Shown here piece after piece: positions 8,407 to 16,500 of a stretch of 40,535 nucleotides of DNA. Both the position numbers and the translations under genes were made by a program. The notes beneath the pieces are model-generated. The model did not search any database. It was not told where the DNA came from and saw only the letters and a list, made by a program, of their open reading frames with translations. Source of the DNA: Vicinamibacterales bacterium. Lineage in GTDB: Bacteria; Acidobacteriota; Vicinamibacteria; Vicinamibacterales; Fen-181. Numbering within the stretch: position 1 is the stretch's first letter; every line of letters begins with the position of its first letter. The DNA lies in assembly GCA_036504215.1 (NCBI GenBank), contig DASXVO010000089.1, forward strand, positions 1 to 40,535. Direction: 5' to 3'.

Positions 8407-9261
8407 TTACGGCACGATCCGGAACGCGACGAGGAGACGCCGGGCGTCGGCACCCTTGCCGACGGTCGTCTCGAGCAGGTAGTCGCCGAAGCCGAGGGGC
8501 GCCAGCACGAGTTCGCCAGCGATCGTCGTCGACCCCTTCTCGTCCCGAAGCGTGGTAACCACTGGGAGCGGCAGCGGCTTGCCGACGCGGTCGAGCAGCC
8601 GCACGACGCCTCCGCTGAAGGCTCCGGCGACCGCCACTTCCACCTTGACCCGCTCCTGGCGATGGAACCGAAGGTCGCCCGCAGGCTGCCACTCACGTCC
8701 CGTGAACGGACCGCGACGAAAGAGGAGCGGCCGGCCGGGATTCGGGGACTTCTCGTCGAAGGGTGGAACGACCACCCGCACCGTCTCCGACGTGCCGACG
8801 AGGCCGCCGACCGGCTGCGCCGATGCGTGGATGGCGTAGCCGCCAGGGGGCAGGGGATCCTGGGGCTCCAGACAGAGCAGCGCACTGCGAGCCTCCTGGG
8901 TGAGCAGGCGCCGCGGGCCCTCGAACGAGACGCCGTCCTCGCCGCTCATTGTCAGGCTCACCTCTGCTCCGCTCTCCCACCTCTCCTCATGGCCGCTGAC
9001 CGCCGGGTCGAGTTCCGCCGCCACCCAGAGCGACGGCCGCCATGTACCGTCGATCCCCTTCTGCCACTGGAATCCCGCCCGCACCCGCACAACGGCGCTC
9101 GACCGAATGCCCGCGAGCGCAGCCAGCGCCGAATCGACGGAATCGCAGGCTGCCTCGGTGCGGAAGGTCAAAGGCTGCGTTGGCGCCTGCGCCATCATCG
9201 CCACCGCCATCGCGGCTCCCAGAATCGCGGCAGCGGCCGCAACGAGAAGGCGTTGGGACAT
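8407..9261 (-). CDS. Secreted protein: stand-alone C-terminal module of the VWFA-related type
   Basis: A 284-aa protein with an apparent signal peptide (about residues 1-25, hydrophobic Ala-rich core). Its body is clearly paralogous to the C-terminal ~250 residues of the neighbouring VWFA-type protein. Shared blocks include RPLLFRRGPF, RQERVKVEV, VRLLDR.G.PL and a shared ending AFRIVP. The two genes are 14 bases apart on the same strand, so this looks like a tandem partial duplication that kept export but lost the VWFA domain. No catalytic motif is visible; the module is probably beta-rich (alternating hydrophobic/charged strands), and its role is unknown. The start at 9261 places the hydrophobic segment at the N-terminus. 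Confidence 0.8.
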   Translation of the reverse strand: MSQRLLVAAAAAILGAAMAVAMMAQAPTQPLTFRTEAACDSVDSALAALAGIRSSAVVRVRAGFQWQKGIDGTWRPSLWVAAELDPAVSGHEERWESGAEVSLTMSGEDGVSFEGPRRLLTQEARSALLCLEPQDPLPPGGYAIHASAQPVGGLVGTSETVRVVVPPFDEKSPNPGRPLLFRRGPFTGREWQPAGDLRFHRQERVKVEVAVAGAFSGGVVRLLDRVGKPLPLPVVTTLRDEKGSTTIAGELVLAPLGFGDYLLETTVGKGADARRLLVAFRIVP

Positions 9262-9275
9262 CGGGCGACTCGGCC

Positions 9276-11450
9276 TCAGGGCACGATCCGGAACGCGGCG
9301 AGCACCTTCTGCGTATTCGGACCCTGCGTGATGGTCGTCTCGAGGACGTAGTCGCCGGAACTGAGCGGCGCGAGCGTCACCTCGCCTCCGACCACGGTCA
9401 CTCCCTCCTCCTCGCGGCGCGACAAGGTCACCGGGAGGTTGAGCGGGTTCCCGGCACGGTCGAGCAGCCGGACTTCGGCCGCGCCGAACGCTCCGATCAG
9501 CGGCACCTCGACCTTCACCCGCTCCTGACGCCTGAACCTCAGGTCCCCCGCCGCGACCCACCCCGCGCCGGAGAACGGTCCACGGCGGAACAGCAGCGGC
9601 TGGCCGGCCACCGGAGCATCGCTGGTGACCGGCGGCTTCGGGACGACCACGCGAATGGTCTCGGTGCTGCCGAGTGTCGTGCCGGCCGGCTTCGAGCTGA
9701 TGCGCAGGGTGTAGTCGCCAGGCGTCACGCCGCCGGTCGGCGGCAGTTGGACGAGGAAGCTGCGGGCATCGCGCGTCAGCAGCTTCTGCAGGCCGTCCAG
9801 CGCCGCCTTGTCGGGCCCGGTGATCGTCACCGCCACATCCGCACCGGGCTTCCACTGCTCGTCCCGCGCCGCCGCTCCGGCGTCGAGTTCTCCCACCACC
9901 CACAACACGGGCACCGGCGGGCCCCCGGCGGGATTCGCACGCCACGAGTACCCGGCCCGCGCCTGGACGAAGGCCTCGGTGCGAATGCGCGCGAGCGACG
10001 CGACGGAGGCCGTTAGTGGTGATGCAGGCCGTGTGACCGACGCGGCCGTGCGCGCCTTCACCTCGGCTTCGGTGGCCGCCTTGTAGCCGCGCCTCGCCCG
10101 CACGTCCACACCCGGCCGCTTCACCCGCACTTTGATGGAACGGAACTTCCCATCGAGCTTCGAGTTCGTCGAGTAGTACCCGATCAGGTAGTAGGAACTC
10201 AGATCGTCCACGACGCGGCGCAGACCGCCATCGATGTCGTTGCTGTTGAGGATGGCCGTGCCGTCGGTGGCGCCGGCCAGCGTGCGCAGGGAATTGAGCC
10301 GCGTCCCAAGTACCAGGCTGTCAGCCGCCGGCGACAACGGCGTGTCGGGACCGATGCTGGTGTCGAACACGGGAAGGCCCCGAGGGTCGATGGGATAGAA
10401 GCTGACGTTCGCGCGGTTGGCCTCGTCCAGCAGGTCCCGGAACTGGCGCTCGTGATCCTCGAACGACAGGCGCCGCGCATCCTGCTCGCACCGGCCCATC
10501 GCGACGCCCGAGGCGCCCAGATCACCCACCCTCAGCGTGCCGTCCGGGCCCGTCCCCACGGCAGGAATCCTCGGGTTTCCTGCCAGCGTGTTGTTCTGCC
10601 GGTAGAGAACCCACCCTTCGGTGACGGCGAACACCGCCTTCCGTTCCTCACGCAAGCCGCCGAGGTGGACGATGAGATCCTCCATGGAATCGAGCGAGAG
10701 CTTCTCGCGGCGCCGGGCGATCATCTCCCGCGCCTTGGCCGACGTGGCGCCTTCACCAGCCGCTGGCGGATAGCAGGCGTCATAATCCTGCTCGATCGGA
10801 TCGCGACCCGCGATTCGGTCGCGTCGCCCCCACGTCCAGAACTTCTCCAGCAGGGCATCAATCGTCGTCGTTCGTCGAGCGAACGTGACCGCCGCGGCGG
10901 ACATCTCGGGCGTCATGATTGCCACGAGGTCGTCGGAACTCATCGTGCGATCGAGCAGGCGCACGAGCGCCCTGCGGACGTTGGCGGCGCCGTCGAGCGA
11001 GATGTGATACGTGTCGATGAACAGGACGAACAGACGCGCCCGCGGGTCGGCCGCCATCTGGCGCGATTCCCGCACGGTGTTTGGTTCGGCGCGCAGTTCC
11101 TGCGGCGTATTGCCGCGAATAACGATGTGCTCGAAGGTCCGGACCTGCTGAGGAACGCCGTCCTCCGTCAGCTCGAACTCCTCCTGGCGCAGGTCCTCGA
11201 CAGGCTTCCCGTCCGCCGTCGGATACACGTCCACGCGGACGAAGTTCGCCTCGGTCCGGAACGTCGGGCGTTGCACCTGAGGGTCGGGAGCCGGCTTGTC
11301 CTGGCCGGCGGGCTGCTGAGGCACCGGCGCGCCAGTGGTCGCCTGCTGCCCCTCCGCAAGGACCAGCGAGCCAAGCGAAGCCAGGAGCACGGCCGTGAGC
11401 AGACGGCGTGCAAAGGTGAAGGGAGACGGACGCAGGAAGCGTGAGCGCAT
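9276..11450 (-). CDS. VWFA-related acidobacterial-type secreted protein
   Basis: A 724-aa exported protein. Residues 1-33 form a signal peptide with an Arg-rich start and hydrophobic core, followed by a Gln/Pro-rich linker (34-62). Next comes a domain with FRTEANFVRVDV and DLRQEEFELTEDG, then a VWFA-like domain beginning at RLFVLFIDTYHIS (139-151). There the usual DxSxS metal-site motif is altered to D146-T-Y-H-I-S151. This order matches the TIGR03436 VWFA-related family, which is expanded in Acidobacteriota. The C-terminal ~250 residues recur as the separate gene at 8407. The ATG at 11450 begins the signal peptide. A decayed partial copy of its 5' end lies at 13875-14277. Its function is not established; adhesion or complex assembly at the cell surface is a guess. 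Confidence 0.88.
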   Translation of the reverse strand: MRSRFLRPSPFTFARRLLTAVLLASLGSLVLAEGQQATTGAPVPQQPAGQDKPAPDPQVQRPTFRTEANFVRVDVYPTADGKPVEDLRQEEFELTEDGVPQQVRTFEHIVIRGNTPQELRAEPNTVRESRQMAADPRARLFVLFIDTYHISLDGAANVRRALVRLLDRTMSSDDLVAIMTPEMSAAAVTFARRTTTIDALLEKFWTWGRRDRIAGRDPIEQDYDACYPPAAGEGATSAKAREMIARRREKLSLDSMEDLIVHLGGLREERKAVFAVTEGWVLYRQNNTLAGNPRIPAVGTGPDGTLRVGDLGASGVAMGRCEQDARRLSFEDHERQFRDLLDEANRANVSFYPIDPRGLPVFDTSIGPDTPLSPAADSLVLGTRLNSLRTLAGATDGTAILNSNDIDGGLRRVVDDLSSYYLIGYYSTNSKLDGKFRSIKVRVKRPGVDVRARRGYKAATEAEVKARTAASVTRPASPLTASVASLARIRTEAFVQARAGYSWRANPAGGPPVPVLWVVGELDAGAAARDEQWKPGADVAVTITGPDKAALDGLQKLLTRDARSFLVQLPPTGGVTPGDYTLRISSKPAGTTLGSTETIRVVVPKPPVTSDAPVAGQPLLFRRGPFSGAGWVAAGDLRFRRQERVKVEVPLIGAFGAAEVRLLDRAGNPLNLPVTLSRREEEGVTVVGGEVTLAPLSSGDYVLETTITQGPNTQKVLAAFRIVP

Positions 11451-11820
11451 AGTGTCCTCAGAGAGCGACGGATCGCCTCGATCTTAGCAAGGCATGCACA
11501 TACGGGACCATTAGCGGGGTTTCGACGGCCGGGTAACGGAATACGCCTTATCGGACACCAGCCGGTTCGCCGCCACAGCATGTACGAGTTCAGCTACCCG
11601 GAGGTGCTGCAGGCCTTCATGCGACTGGCGACTCATGCACACCCCACGCTGGCTCGAGGACCGACGACGTGATTCACGCCACACTAATGTCGCGGCCGTC
11701 GAGTGTCAAAGAGATTCGCGGCGAGCAGGCCGACGGTCGCTCGGATCCCCGGCGGCATCGGGCCGGTGGACGCGCGCCGGCAAATTGCGAGATAAGTACT
11801 GTCGATGAGGAGGACCTGCC
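11451..11820. other. Intergenic region with a shared upstream segment and gene debris
   Basis: Bases 11451-11510 are the upstream region of the VWFA gene and recur, partly deleted, at 14240-14277. A short remnant resembling a PIN-domain gene lies at 11580-11672. The rest shows no convincing gene. A good ribosome-binding site (GAGGAGG) for the serine hydrolase sits at the right end, just before the GTG at 11821. Confidence 0.5.
11580..11672 (+). pseudogene. Possible PIN-domain (VapC-like) remnant
   Basis: A 30-codon open piece contains EVLQAFMRLATHAHP followed by LARGPTT. It resembles the mid-domain segment of many VapC/PIN toxins (a pattern like LLGFLRLATHP..F.RPLT, from memory). Neither the N-terminal acidic residues nor the rest of the fold is present on either side, so at most this is debris of a lost toxin gene. 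Chance similarity is possible. Confidence 0.3.
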
Positions 11821-12951
11821 GTGACACGAACGCGTTCGTTCCGACCGCTCCGCGCGGGAATCCTGGCCGCCGCATCCACGATGGTGCTGGCGCCCGGCAG
11901 TCTGTGGACACAGAACCTCGATGATGCGGCCGTGAAGCTGGCCGTGTCGTCGCGGGTGGCGGCACTCGGTGCCACGGGAGAGTTCTCGGGGATCGTGATT
12001 GCCGCCCGCGGCACCGCGCATCTCGCCGTCGTTACGGCCGGCTACGCCGATCGCGCCCGGAAGGTCCCCTTCACTCCCGCGACGCGGTTTACCGTCGGCT
12101 CGCTCGGAAAGATGTTCACGGCCGCCGCCATCGGCCAATTGGTCGATCGTGGAACGGTCTCCTTCGAAGACGTCGTCGGCAGGTTCTTCCCCGACTATCC
12201 CAATGCGACGGTCCGCAGCAGGGTCACCGTCGGCATGCTGCTGTCGCACACCGGCGGGCTGGGCGACTTCCTGGCCAGGCGGACGCCGGCGATGATGACA
12301 GCGGGCGTGCAGCGGGCTGCCGAGTTCATGCCGCTCTACGCCGGCGACGAACCCGCGTTCGCGCCGGGCACGAAGTGGGCCTACAGCAACGCCGGGCTCG
12401 CGCTGGCGGGCGCCATCGTCGAGAAGGCCTCGGGCGAGTCGTACCCAGAGTACCTGCGCGCCCACGTCTTCCGGCTGGCCGGCATGACGGACAGCGATCC
12501 GAACAACATCCCCCGTGCGGATCCGCGGGTGGTCGTGCCGTATACGAAAGAGGCGGACCGTGGCCAGATCGCCTCCTGGCCGGAGGCGCCGCGCGACATC
12601 GGCAGCCCCGCGGGAGGAGCGATTTCGACAGCGGACGATCTCGTCCGTTTCGCCGACGCGCTGCGCGGCGGACGCCTGGTGAGCCGCGACACGTTCCAGA
12701 AGATGGTCGCCCCGCACGGGACGACGCCGCGCGGATCACGCTACGGCTACGCGATGGAAATCGCGACCGAGTCGGGACGCACCATCGTCGGGCACGGCGG
12801 CGGGTTTCCGGGCGTGAGCACCCATCTCTACATCGTGCTCGATTCGCCGTACACGGTGGTGGCGCTGGCCAACCAGGATCCGCCGGCGGCCGAATCCGGA
12901 GCGGCGCTTGCGCGCACGCTCCTCATCCAGTTGGCCGTCCAGGCGAAGTGA
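11821..12951 (+). CDS. Serine hydrolase, class C beta-lactamase family
   Basis: A 376-aa exported protein of the beta-lactamase/D-alanyl carboxypeptidase-like family (PF00144). A signal peptide (about 1-30) is followed by the active-site SxxK S94-L-G-K97. It continues with LLSHTGGLGDF (140-150), the YxN element Y188-S-N190 and a KTG-equivalent HGG (H325-G-G327 in GHGGGFPG). The set is complete, so it should be an active serine acyl-enzyme hydrolase in the periplasm. Whether it acts on peptidoglycan peptides, esters or beta-lactams cannot be told; most such chromosomal members are esterases or peptidases. The GTG start is supported by GAGGAGG eight bases upstream. It converges with the SUMF1-fold gene, nine bases away. 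Confidence 0.92.
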   Translation: MTRTRSFRPLRAGILAAASTMVLAPGSLWTQNLDDAAVKLAVSSRVAALGATGEFSGIVIAARGTAHLAVVTAGYADRARKVPFTPATRFTVGSLGKMFTAAAIGQLVDRGTVSFEDVVGRFFPDYPNATVRSRVTVGMLLSHTGGLGDFLARRTPAMMTAGVQRAAEFMPLYAGDEPAFAPGTKWAYSNAGLALAGAIVEKASGESYPEYLRAHVFRLAGMTDSDPNNIPRADPRVVVPYTKEADRGQIASWPEAPRDIGSPAGGAISTADDLVRFADALRGGRLVSRDTFQKMVAPHGTTPRGSRYGYAMEIATESGRTIVGHGGGFPGVSTHLYIVLDSPYTVVALANQDPPAAESGAALARTLLIQLAVQAK

Positions 12952-12960
12952 GCGCAATCG

Positions 12961-13719
12961 TCACCGGCGCTCGGCGACGACGCGAAACCCGAGCCGGTGG
13001 ACCGGAGCCCAGGTGTCACGAAGCGCGGCGTGAAGGAAGAATGCCGGGAGGTCCCATCCGCCTCCACGGAGCGTGTGGAATCGAGAGGTGGTGTCCTCCC
13101 ACGCGCTGCCGTCCGATGGCGCGCCCTTGTAGTCGGGATGCCAGGTGTCCTGTGTCCATTCAGGCACGTTCCCCAGCATGTCGTAGAGACCGAACGCATT
13201 CGGGCGCTTCTGGCCGACTGGGTGCGTGGTGCCGCCGGAATTTTCCATGACCCACGCGATGTCATCCGCTGGGCCGTAGGAGTCTGCCGCGCCGCCTGCG
13301 CGGCACGCGTACTCCCACTCGGCCTCGCTGGGCAGGCGGTGGCGCCACGTCCGATCACGACCGTTCAGCTTCTCGATGAAGCCTCGCGCGGCTTCCCAGG
13401 TGACCATCTCCACGGGCGCATCGAGTCCCGCGTTCTTGAAATGGGAGGGGTTGCTGCCCACCACGGCCAGCCATTGGGCCTGGGTCACCTCCGTCACCCC
13501 CAGCCAGAAGGCGCGTACCGAGACCCGGCGAACGGGCTGCTCGGGTGCCCGGATGTTGGAGCCCATGTCGAAGGATCCGGCCGGGATCTGGGCCAATCGC
13601 ATTCCAATGCTGTTGCTCGCGATGGCGGGTTCCGTTCGCCCAGCCACCGGCGGGCGTGCCCCGACCCCGGCAAGGGCCGCCAGGGCAATCGGGACGATCC
13701 AGCAGGCACGACGCGTCAT
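12961..13719 (-). CDS. Secreted SUMF1/formylglycine-generating-enzyme-fold protein
   Basis: A 252-aa protein with a signal peptide (about 1-27) and an FGE-sulfatase domain (PF03781). It shows SIGMRLAQIPAGSFDMGS, the GVTEVTQAQW block, RLPSEAEWEYACRAGG, LGNVPEWTQD, LRGGGWD and the terminal LGFRVV. The paired C-terminal cysteines used by true formylglycine-generating enzymes are absent in the LRGGGWD segment and after it. It is therefore probably a non-FGE member (a PvdO/EgtB-like or structural/binding role) and not a sulfatase activator. The ATG at 13719 has AGGGGAA upstream and starts the signal peptide; the upstream in-frame extension to 13779 lacks both. No sulfatase is adjacent. Confidence 0.85.
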   Translation of the reverse strand: MTRRACWIVPIALAALAGVGARPPVAGRTEPAIASNSIGMRLAQIPAGSFDMGSNIRAPEQPVRRVSVRAFWLGVTEVTQAQWLAVVGSNPSHFKNAGLDAPVEMVTWEAARGFIEKLNGRDRTWRHRLPSEAEWEYACRAGGAADSYGPADDIAWVMENSGGTTHPVGQKRPNAFGLYDMLGNVPEWTQDTWHPDYKGAPSDGSAWEDTTSRFHTLRGGGWDLPAFFLHAALRDTWAPVHRLGFRVVAERR

Positions 13720-13874
13720 CGCAGATTCCCCTCGGATGGATTGGACACCGCCATGGCCCGAACGGTCGCCGCGCGTCACCGGGAGAGGCGCCGCGCATCA
13801 CCGTGTTCGGCGACGGGGAGCGCCTTACTTACGTACGGGTTCGACCGATGTGCACCGATCCGACGGCCCGGACA

Positions 13875-14277
13875 CGATGAACAGGACGAACAGACGCGCC
13901 CGCGGGTCGGCCGCCATCTGGCGCGATTCCCGCATGGTGTTCGGTTCGGCGCGCAGTCCCTGCGGCGTATTGCCGCGGATGACGATGTGCTCGAAGGTCC
14001 GGACCTGCTGAGGAACGCCGTCCTCCGTCGGATACACGTCCACGCGGACGAAGTTCGCCTCGGTCCGGAACGTCGGGCGTTGCACCTGGGGGGCGGGAGC
14101 CGGCTTGTCCTGGCCGGCGGCCTGCTGAGGCACCGGCGCGCCAGTGGTCGCCTGCCGCCCCTCCGCAAGGACCAGCGAGCCAAGCGAAGCCAGGAGCACG
14201 GCCGTGAGCAGACGGCGTGCAAAGGTGAAGGGAGACGGATCGCCTCGATCTCAGCAAGTCATGCACATACGGGACCA
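13875..14277 (-). pseudogene. Decayed partial copy of the VWFA gene 5' end
   Basis: These 403 bases align collinearly with 11015-11510 (496 bases: the upstream region plus codons 1 to ~145 of the VWFA gene), with only scattered substitutions apart from two clean deletions. One removes 51 bases between CCGTC direct repeats (join at 14029). The other removes 42 bases between GACGGA repeats (join at 14239) and takes the start codon with it. Together they account exactly for the 93-base length difference. Similarity stops abruptly at both ends, so there is no C-terminal part. Both deletions are multiples of three, so a reading frame survives from an internal ATG at 14199, but the export signal is damaged. 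It is probably a non-functional duplicate. Confidence 0.85.
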
Positions 14278-14317
14278 CCGTCCCGGACGACCTGTTCCTA
14301 CCGCCAGAGCCAAGAGC

Positions 14318-15109
14318 CTATCTGAGCATCCCCTCGATCTGCGTGCGCGCCATGGCGATCAGGCGGTCGCGATCGTCAATCGTCATGCCGGTCGTGTCGA
14401 TCGGTTCGCCAATCCATACGTCAATGGTCGCCGGGCGGATGATGCGGCTTCCCTTGGTCATGGCCGCGGTCCCGCCGAGGATGGCCACTGGCACCATCGG
14501 CACCTGGGCCCTGATTGCCATGATGAAGCCGCCCTTCTTGAAGGGTAGCAGCTCGCCGGTCCGGCTGCGCGTCCCTTCAGGGAAGACGAGGAAGGAGTGG
14601 CCGTTGGCGATCGACTGCACGGCCTGATCCACCGCCTGCTGAGATTGCTCCGGGTTGTTTCGCTCGACCGGGATGAATCCTGCAACCGGTGCGGCACGCC
14701 CGAGGATGGGCATCTTCTCGAACTCGATCTTGTAGAGCAGGTGCAGGCGCGGATGGAGCAGGTGGAAGAGCAAGGGCGCGTCCACGTTGCTCGTGTGGTT
14801 GGCACAGTAGACGGCCGTGCGGTCCTGCGGGAGGCGATCCCGCCCGCGCACGCGATACCTGATCCCGGCTATCGCCATTCCCATCGCGATGCCCCCATGA
14901 GAGAGCACGAAGAGGATGCCGGGGAGCCTGAAGAGCCGGGCGATGAGGAGGCCGGGGGGGCCACAGAGGACGACGTAGACGGAGATGGCGAGGTAGGTCG
15001 CCAGGGAACGGATCGCCGCGATGACGAGCGAACGGCCGCGGAGGTGCGCGGCCGCAGGAACCACGTGGGCGGTGCCGGGGGATGCTTGGGTGTGGGGCTG
15101 AACGCTCAC
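14318..15109 (-). CDS. 1-acyl-sn-glycerol-3-phosphate acyltransferase family protein
   Basis: A 263-aa PlsC-domain protein. The catalytic N104-H-x4-D110 motif (NHTSNVD) and the FPEGTRSR block (176-183) that binds the glycerol phosphate are intact, with a further VPMVPVAI block near 210. N-terminal hydrophobic segments (about 28-58 and 62-84) anchor it to the inner membrane. It would transfer an acyl chain to lysophosphatidate, making phosphatidate for phospholipid synthesis; PlsC-like proteins can also use other lysolipids. The start is the GTG at 15109. An overlapping frame with an upstream ATG at 15122 has no family features and is rejected. A hairpin (15129-15159) separates it from carD. 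Confidence 0.92.
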   Translation of the reverse strand: MSVQPHTQASPGTAHVVPAAAHLRGRSLVIAAIRSLATYLAISVYVVLCGPPGLLIARLFRLPGILFVLSHGGIAMGMAIAGIRYRVRGRDRLPQDRTAVYCANHTSNVDAPLLFHLLHPRLHLLYKIEFEKMPILGRAAPVAGFIPVERNNPEQSQQAVDQAVQSIANGHSFLVFPEGTRSRTGELLPFKKGGFIMAIRAQVPMVPVAILGGTAAMTKGSRIIRPATIDVWIGEPIDTTGMTIDDRDRLIAMARTQIEGMLR

Positions 15110-15128
15110 GAAGCCGCATCATACACGA

Positions 15129-15159
15129 AAGGCCTGGACCGGTCGGCGATCCAGGCCTT
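15129..15159 (-). terminator. Hairpin between carD and the acyltransferase
   Basis: A perfect ten-base stem AAGGCCTGGA / TCCAGGCCTT with an 11-base loop lies 23 bases past the carD stop. The following T-tract on the minus strand is short, so it may attenuate transcription without fully terminating it. Confidence 0.6.
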
Positions 15160-15182
15160 CGGATGATGACGTCCGGCTCGCG

Positions 15183-15773
15183 CTAGGACGCGCGGACCGC
15201 TCGCCGCACGACGGGCGGAGGCACCGGAACCATCGGAGGCTTGACGGTCTTCGCGCGCGCCGCCGCTGCCACGCGAGTGCGCGTGCTCAGCGACCGGTCG
15301 AGGGCTCGGTCCACGCGCGCTTCGACGATCGGCTGGTTCTCGTGCAGCACCTCGGTGATCTCGGAGACGACCAGGAACCGCGCGCGGTCGAGCATCCGCT
15401 TCTCGCGGAACGACAGGTTCTTCGACTTGCTCAACAGCGTCAGGCTCTTGAGCACATCGGCCACGTCATAGATGGACCCGCTGCGCATCTTCTCGGAGTT
15501 GTCCTTGAAGCGGCCTTTCCAGTTCTGCTGACTGTCGATCTTTCCGTCGGCGAGAATTCGGAAGAGGCGATCGACCTCGGTGCCGACAATGGCGCGACGC
15601 AAGCCCACGCTATCGGCGTTGCCGACCGGCACGAGTACCGTCGTTTCGTTGGCGGCGATCCGGAGGGAGTAGAAGCCGCAAGTGGTGCCGAGGATGGTCT
15701 TCTCTTCGATACGTTCGATGACGCCGAGACCGTGATTCGGGTAAATGACCTTGTCACCGATCTGGAATGTCAC
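15183..15773 (-). CDS. carD: CarD-family transcriptional regulator
   Basis: CarD binds the RNA polymerase beta subunit and stabilises open complexes, notably at rRNA promoters. The 196-aa protein begins with the RNAP-interaction Tudor-like domain (FQIGDKVIYPNHGLGVIERI). A helical DNA-binding domain follows (about 75-160) with WKGRFKDN, EKMRSGSIYDVADVLKSL and SFREKRMLDRAR. It ends in a basic, Pro-rich tail of about 30 residues not needed by the family. The GTG start has GGGGGA four bases upstream. A near-consensus promoter lies about 60 bases further up (15832-15861), consistent with strong housekeeping expression. It is followed by a hairpin and then the acyltransferase. Confidence 0.95.
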   Translation of the reverse strand: MTFQIGDKVIYPNHGLGVIERIEEKTILGTTCGFYSLRIAANETTVLVPVGNADSVGLRRAIVGTEVDRLFRILADGKIDSQQNWKGRFKDNSEKMRSGSIYDVADVLKSLTLLSKSKNLSFREKRMLDRARFLVVSEITEVLHENQPIVEARVDRALDRSLSTRTRVAAAARAKTVKPPMVPVPPPVVRRAVRAS

Positions 15774-15831
15774 GTGTCCCCCGTTCTAGGAAGGGTTTCG
15801 CATGGAGGCTGAGAGATCTCGACTGGCAACC

Positions 15832-15861
15832 AGTATACACGAATTCAGGAAAAAACCTCAA
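15832..15861 (-). promoter_or_regulatory. Sigma70-type promoter of carD
   Basis: Minus strand: TTGAGG (15861-15856), an 18-base spacer, TATACT (15837-15832). It lies in a conspicuously AT-rich stretch and predicts a leader of about 50 bases before the GTG at 15773. Best promoter match noticed in the window. Confidence 0.7.
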
Positions 15862-16116
15862 GATAAATGGCCACAAATTGCAGATATTCGCCCTTTCTTC
15901 TCTTGTCCGAAAACGCACAGTGACCGCAACTCGCCTACCCGTCACGGTTGCTTCTTGTTCTGGGATCTCGACTTATGGGCCGCCGGCGGCGCCTGCCAGG
16001 AGGCTGGCCGCACTTGTGGGCGTGTCCGGAAACGCCACAGCATCTTGCGATCCTCGCCCTTCCTCGGCTGGTGATGCCCGGCGAGTGCTCGGCGGTGGTA
16101 TCGATGGATCGACCGA
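15862..16116. other. Intergenic region, no gene seen
   Basis: AT-rich next to carD, returning to high GC toward RidA. No reading frame with family features on either strand. The only structures noticed are a GCCGCCGGCGGC palindrome near 15976 and an imperfect GATCG/CGATC palindrome near 16105-16115, just past the RidA stop. Confidence 0.5.
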
Positions 16117-16500
16117 TCAATCGGCGGCAGCGATCGCGTCCATCTCTACACGGAAGCCGTAGTGGAGCGGAGAGACGGGGACGACGGTTCGCGCCGGTGC
16201 ATGATCACCAAAGGCCTCGGCGTACAGCCGGTTGAACTCGGTCCAGTCGCCGACATTCGAGATGTAGACGGTGCACTTGAGCACGCGGGACAGATCGCTC
16301 CCCACACCCTCGAGCGCCGCGGCCACATTCCGGAGAACCTGCCGCGCCTGCTCTTCGAAGCTTGCCGTGCCCGGCAGCGGTCCGTTCTCCCCGATGGGCA
16401 ACTGCCCGGATACGTAGGCCACGCCGTTGTGCACGACGACGTGCGTGTAGTGGCCGCCTGGCTTCGACAGCGCGGGCGGATTTGTCCTGTCGATCCCCAT
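16117..16500 (-). CDS. RidA/YjgF-family protein
   Basis: A 127-aa member of the YjgF/YER057c/UK114 family; RidA hydrolyses reactive enamine/imine intermediates made by PLP enzymes to keto acids and ammonia. Conserved features are AYVSGQLPIG (28-37), EEQARQVLRNVAAALEGVG and CTVYISN. The catalytic Arg104 lies in the PARTVVPVS block, and EMDAIA at the end is also typical. The start at 16500 overlaps the upstream gene's stop as TGATG, which indicates coupled translation; a longer start at 16590 lacks support. Pairing with a PLP-dependent gene makes biochemical sense, because its products could be what this protein clears. Confidence 0.92.
   Translation of the reverse strand: MGIDRTNPPALSKPGGHYTHVVVHNGVAYVSGQLPIGENGPLPGTASFEEQARQVLRNVAAALEGVGSDLSRVLKCTVYISNVGDWTEFNRLYAEAFGDHAPARTVVPVSPLHYGFRVEMDAIAAAD

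Noticed and set aside
13825-14199. A functional short protein from the decayed VWFA copy (124 aa from the internal ATG at 14199)
   Set aside because: The start and first part of the signal peptide are deleted, a 17-codon block is missing and the C-terminal end runs into unrelated sequence.
14577-15122. Frame starting at ATG 15122 in front of the acyltransferase
   Set aside because: It has no acyltransferase motifs; NHTSNVD and FPEGTRSR lie in the frame that starts at GTG 15109.
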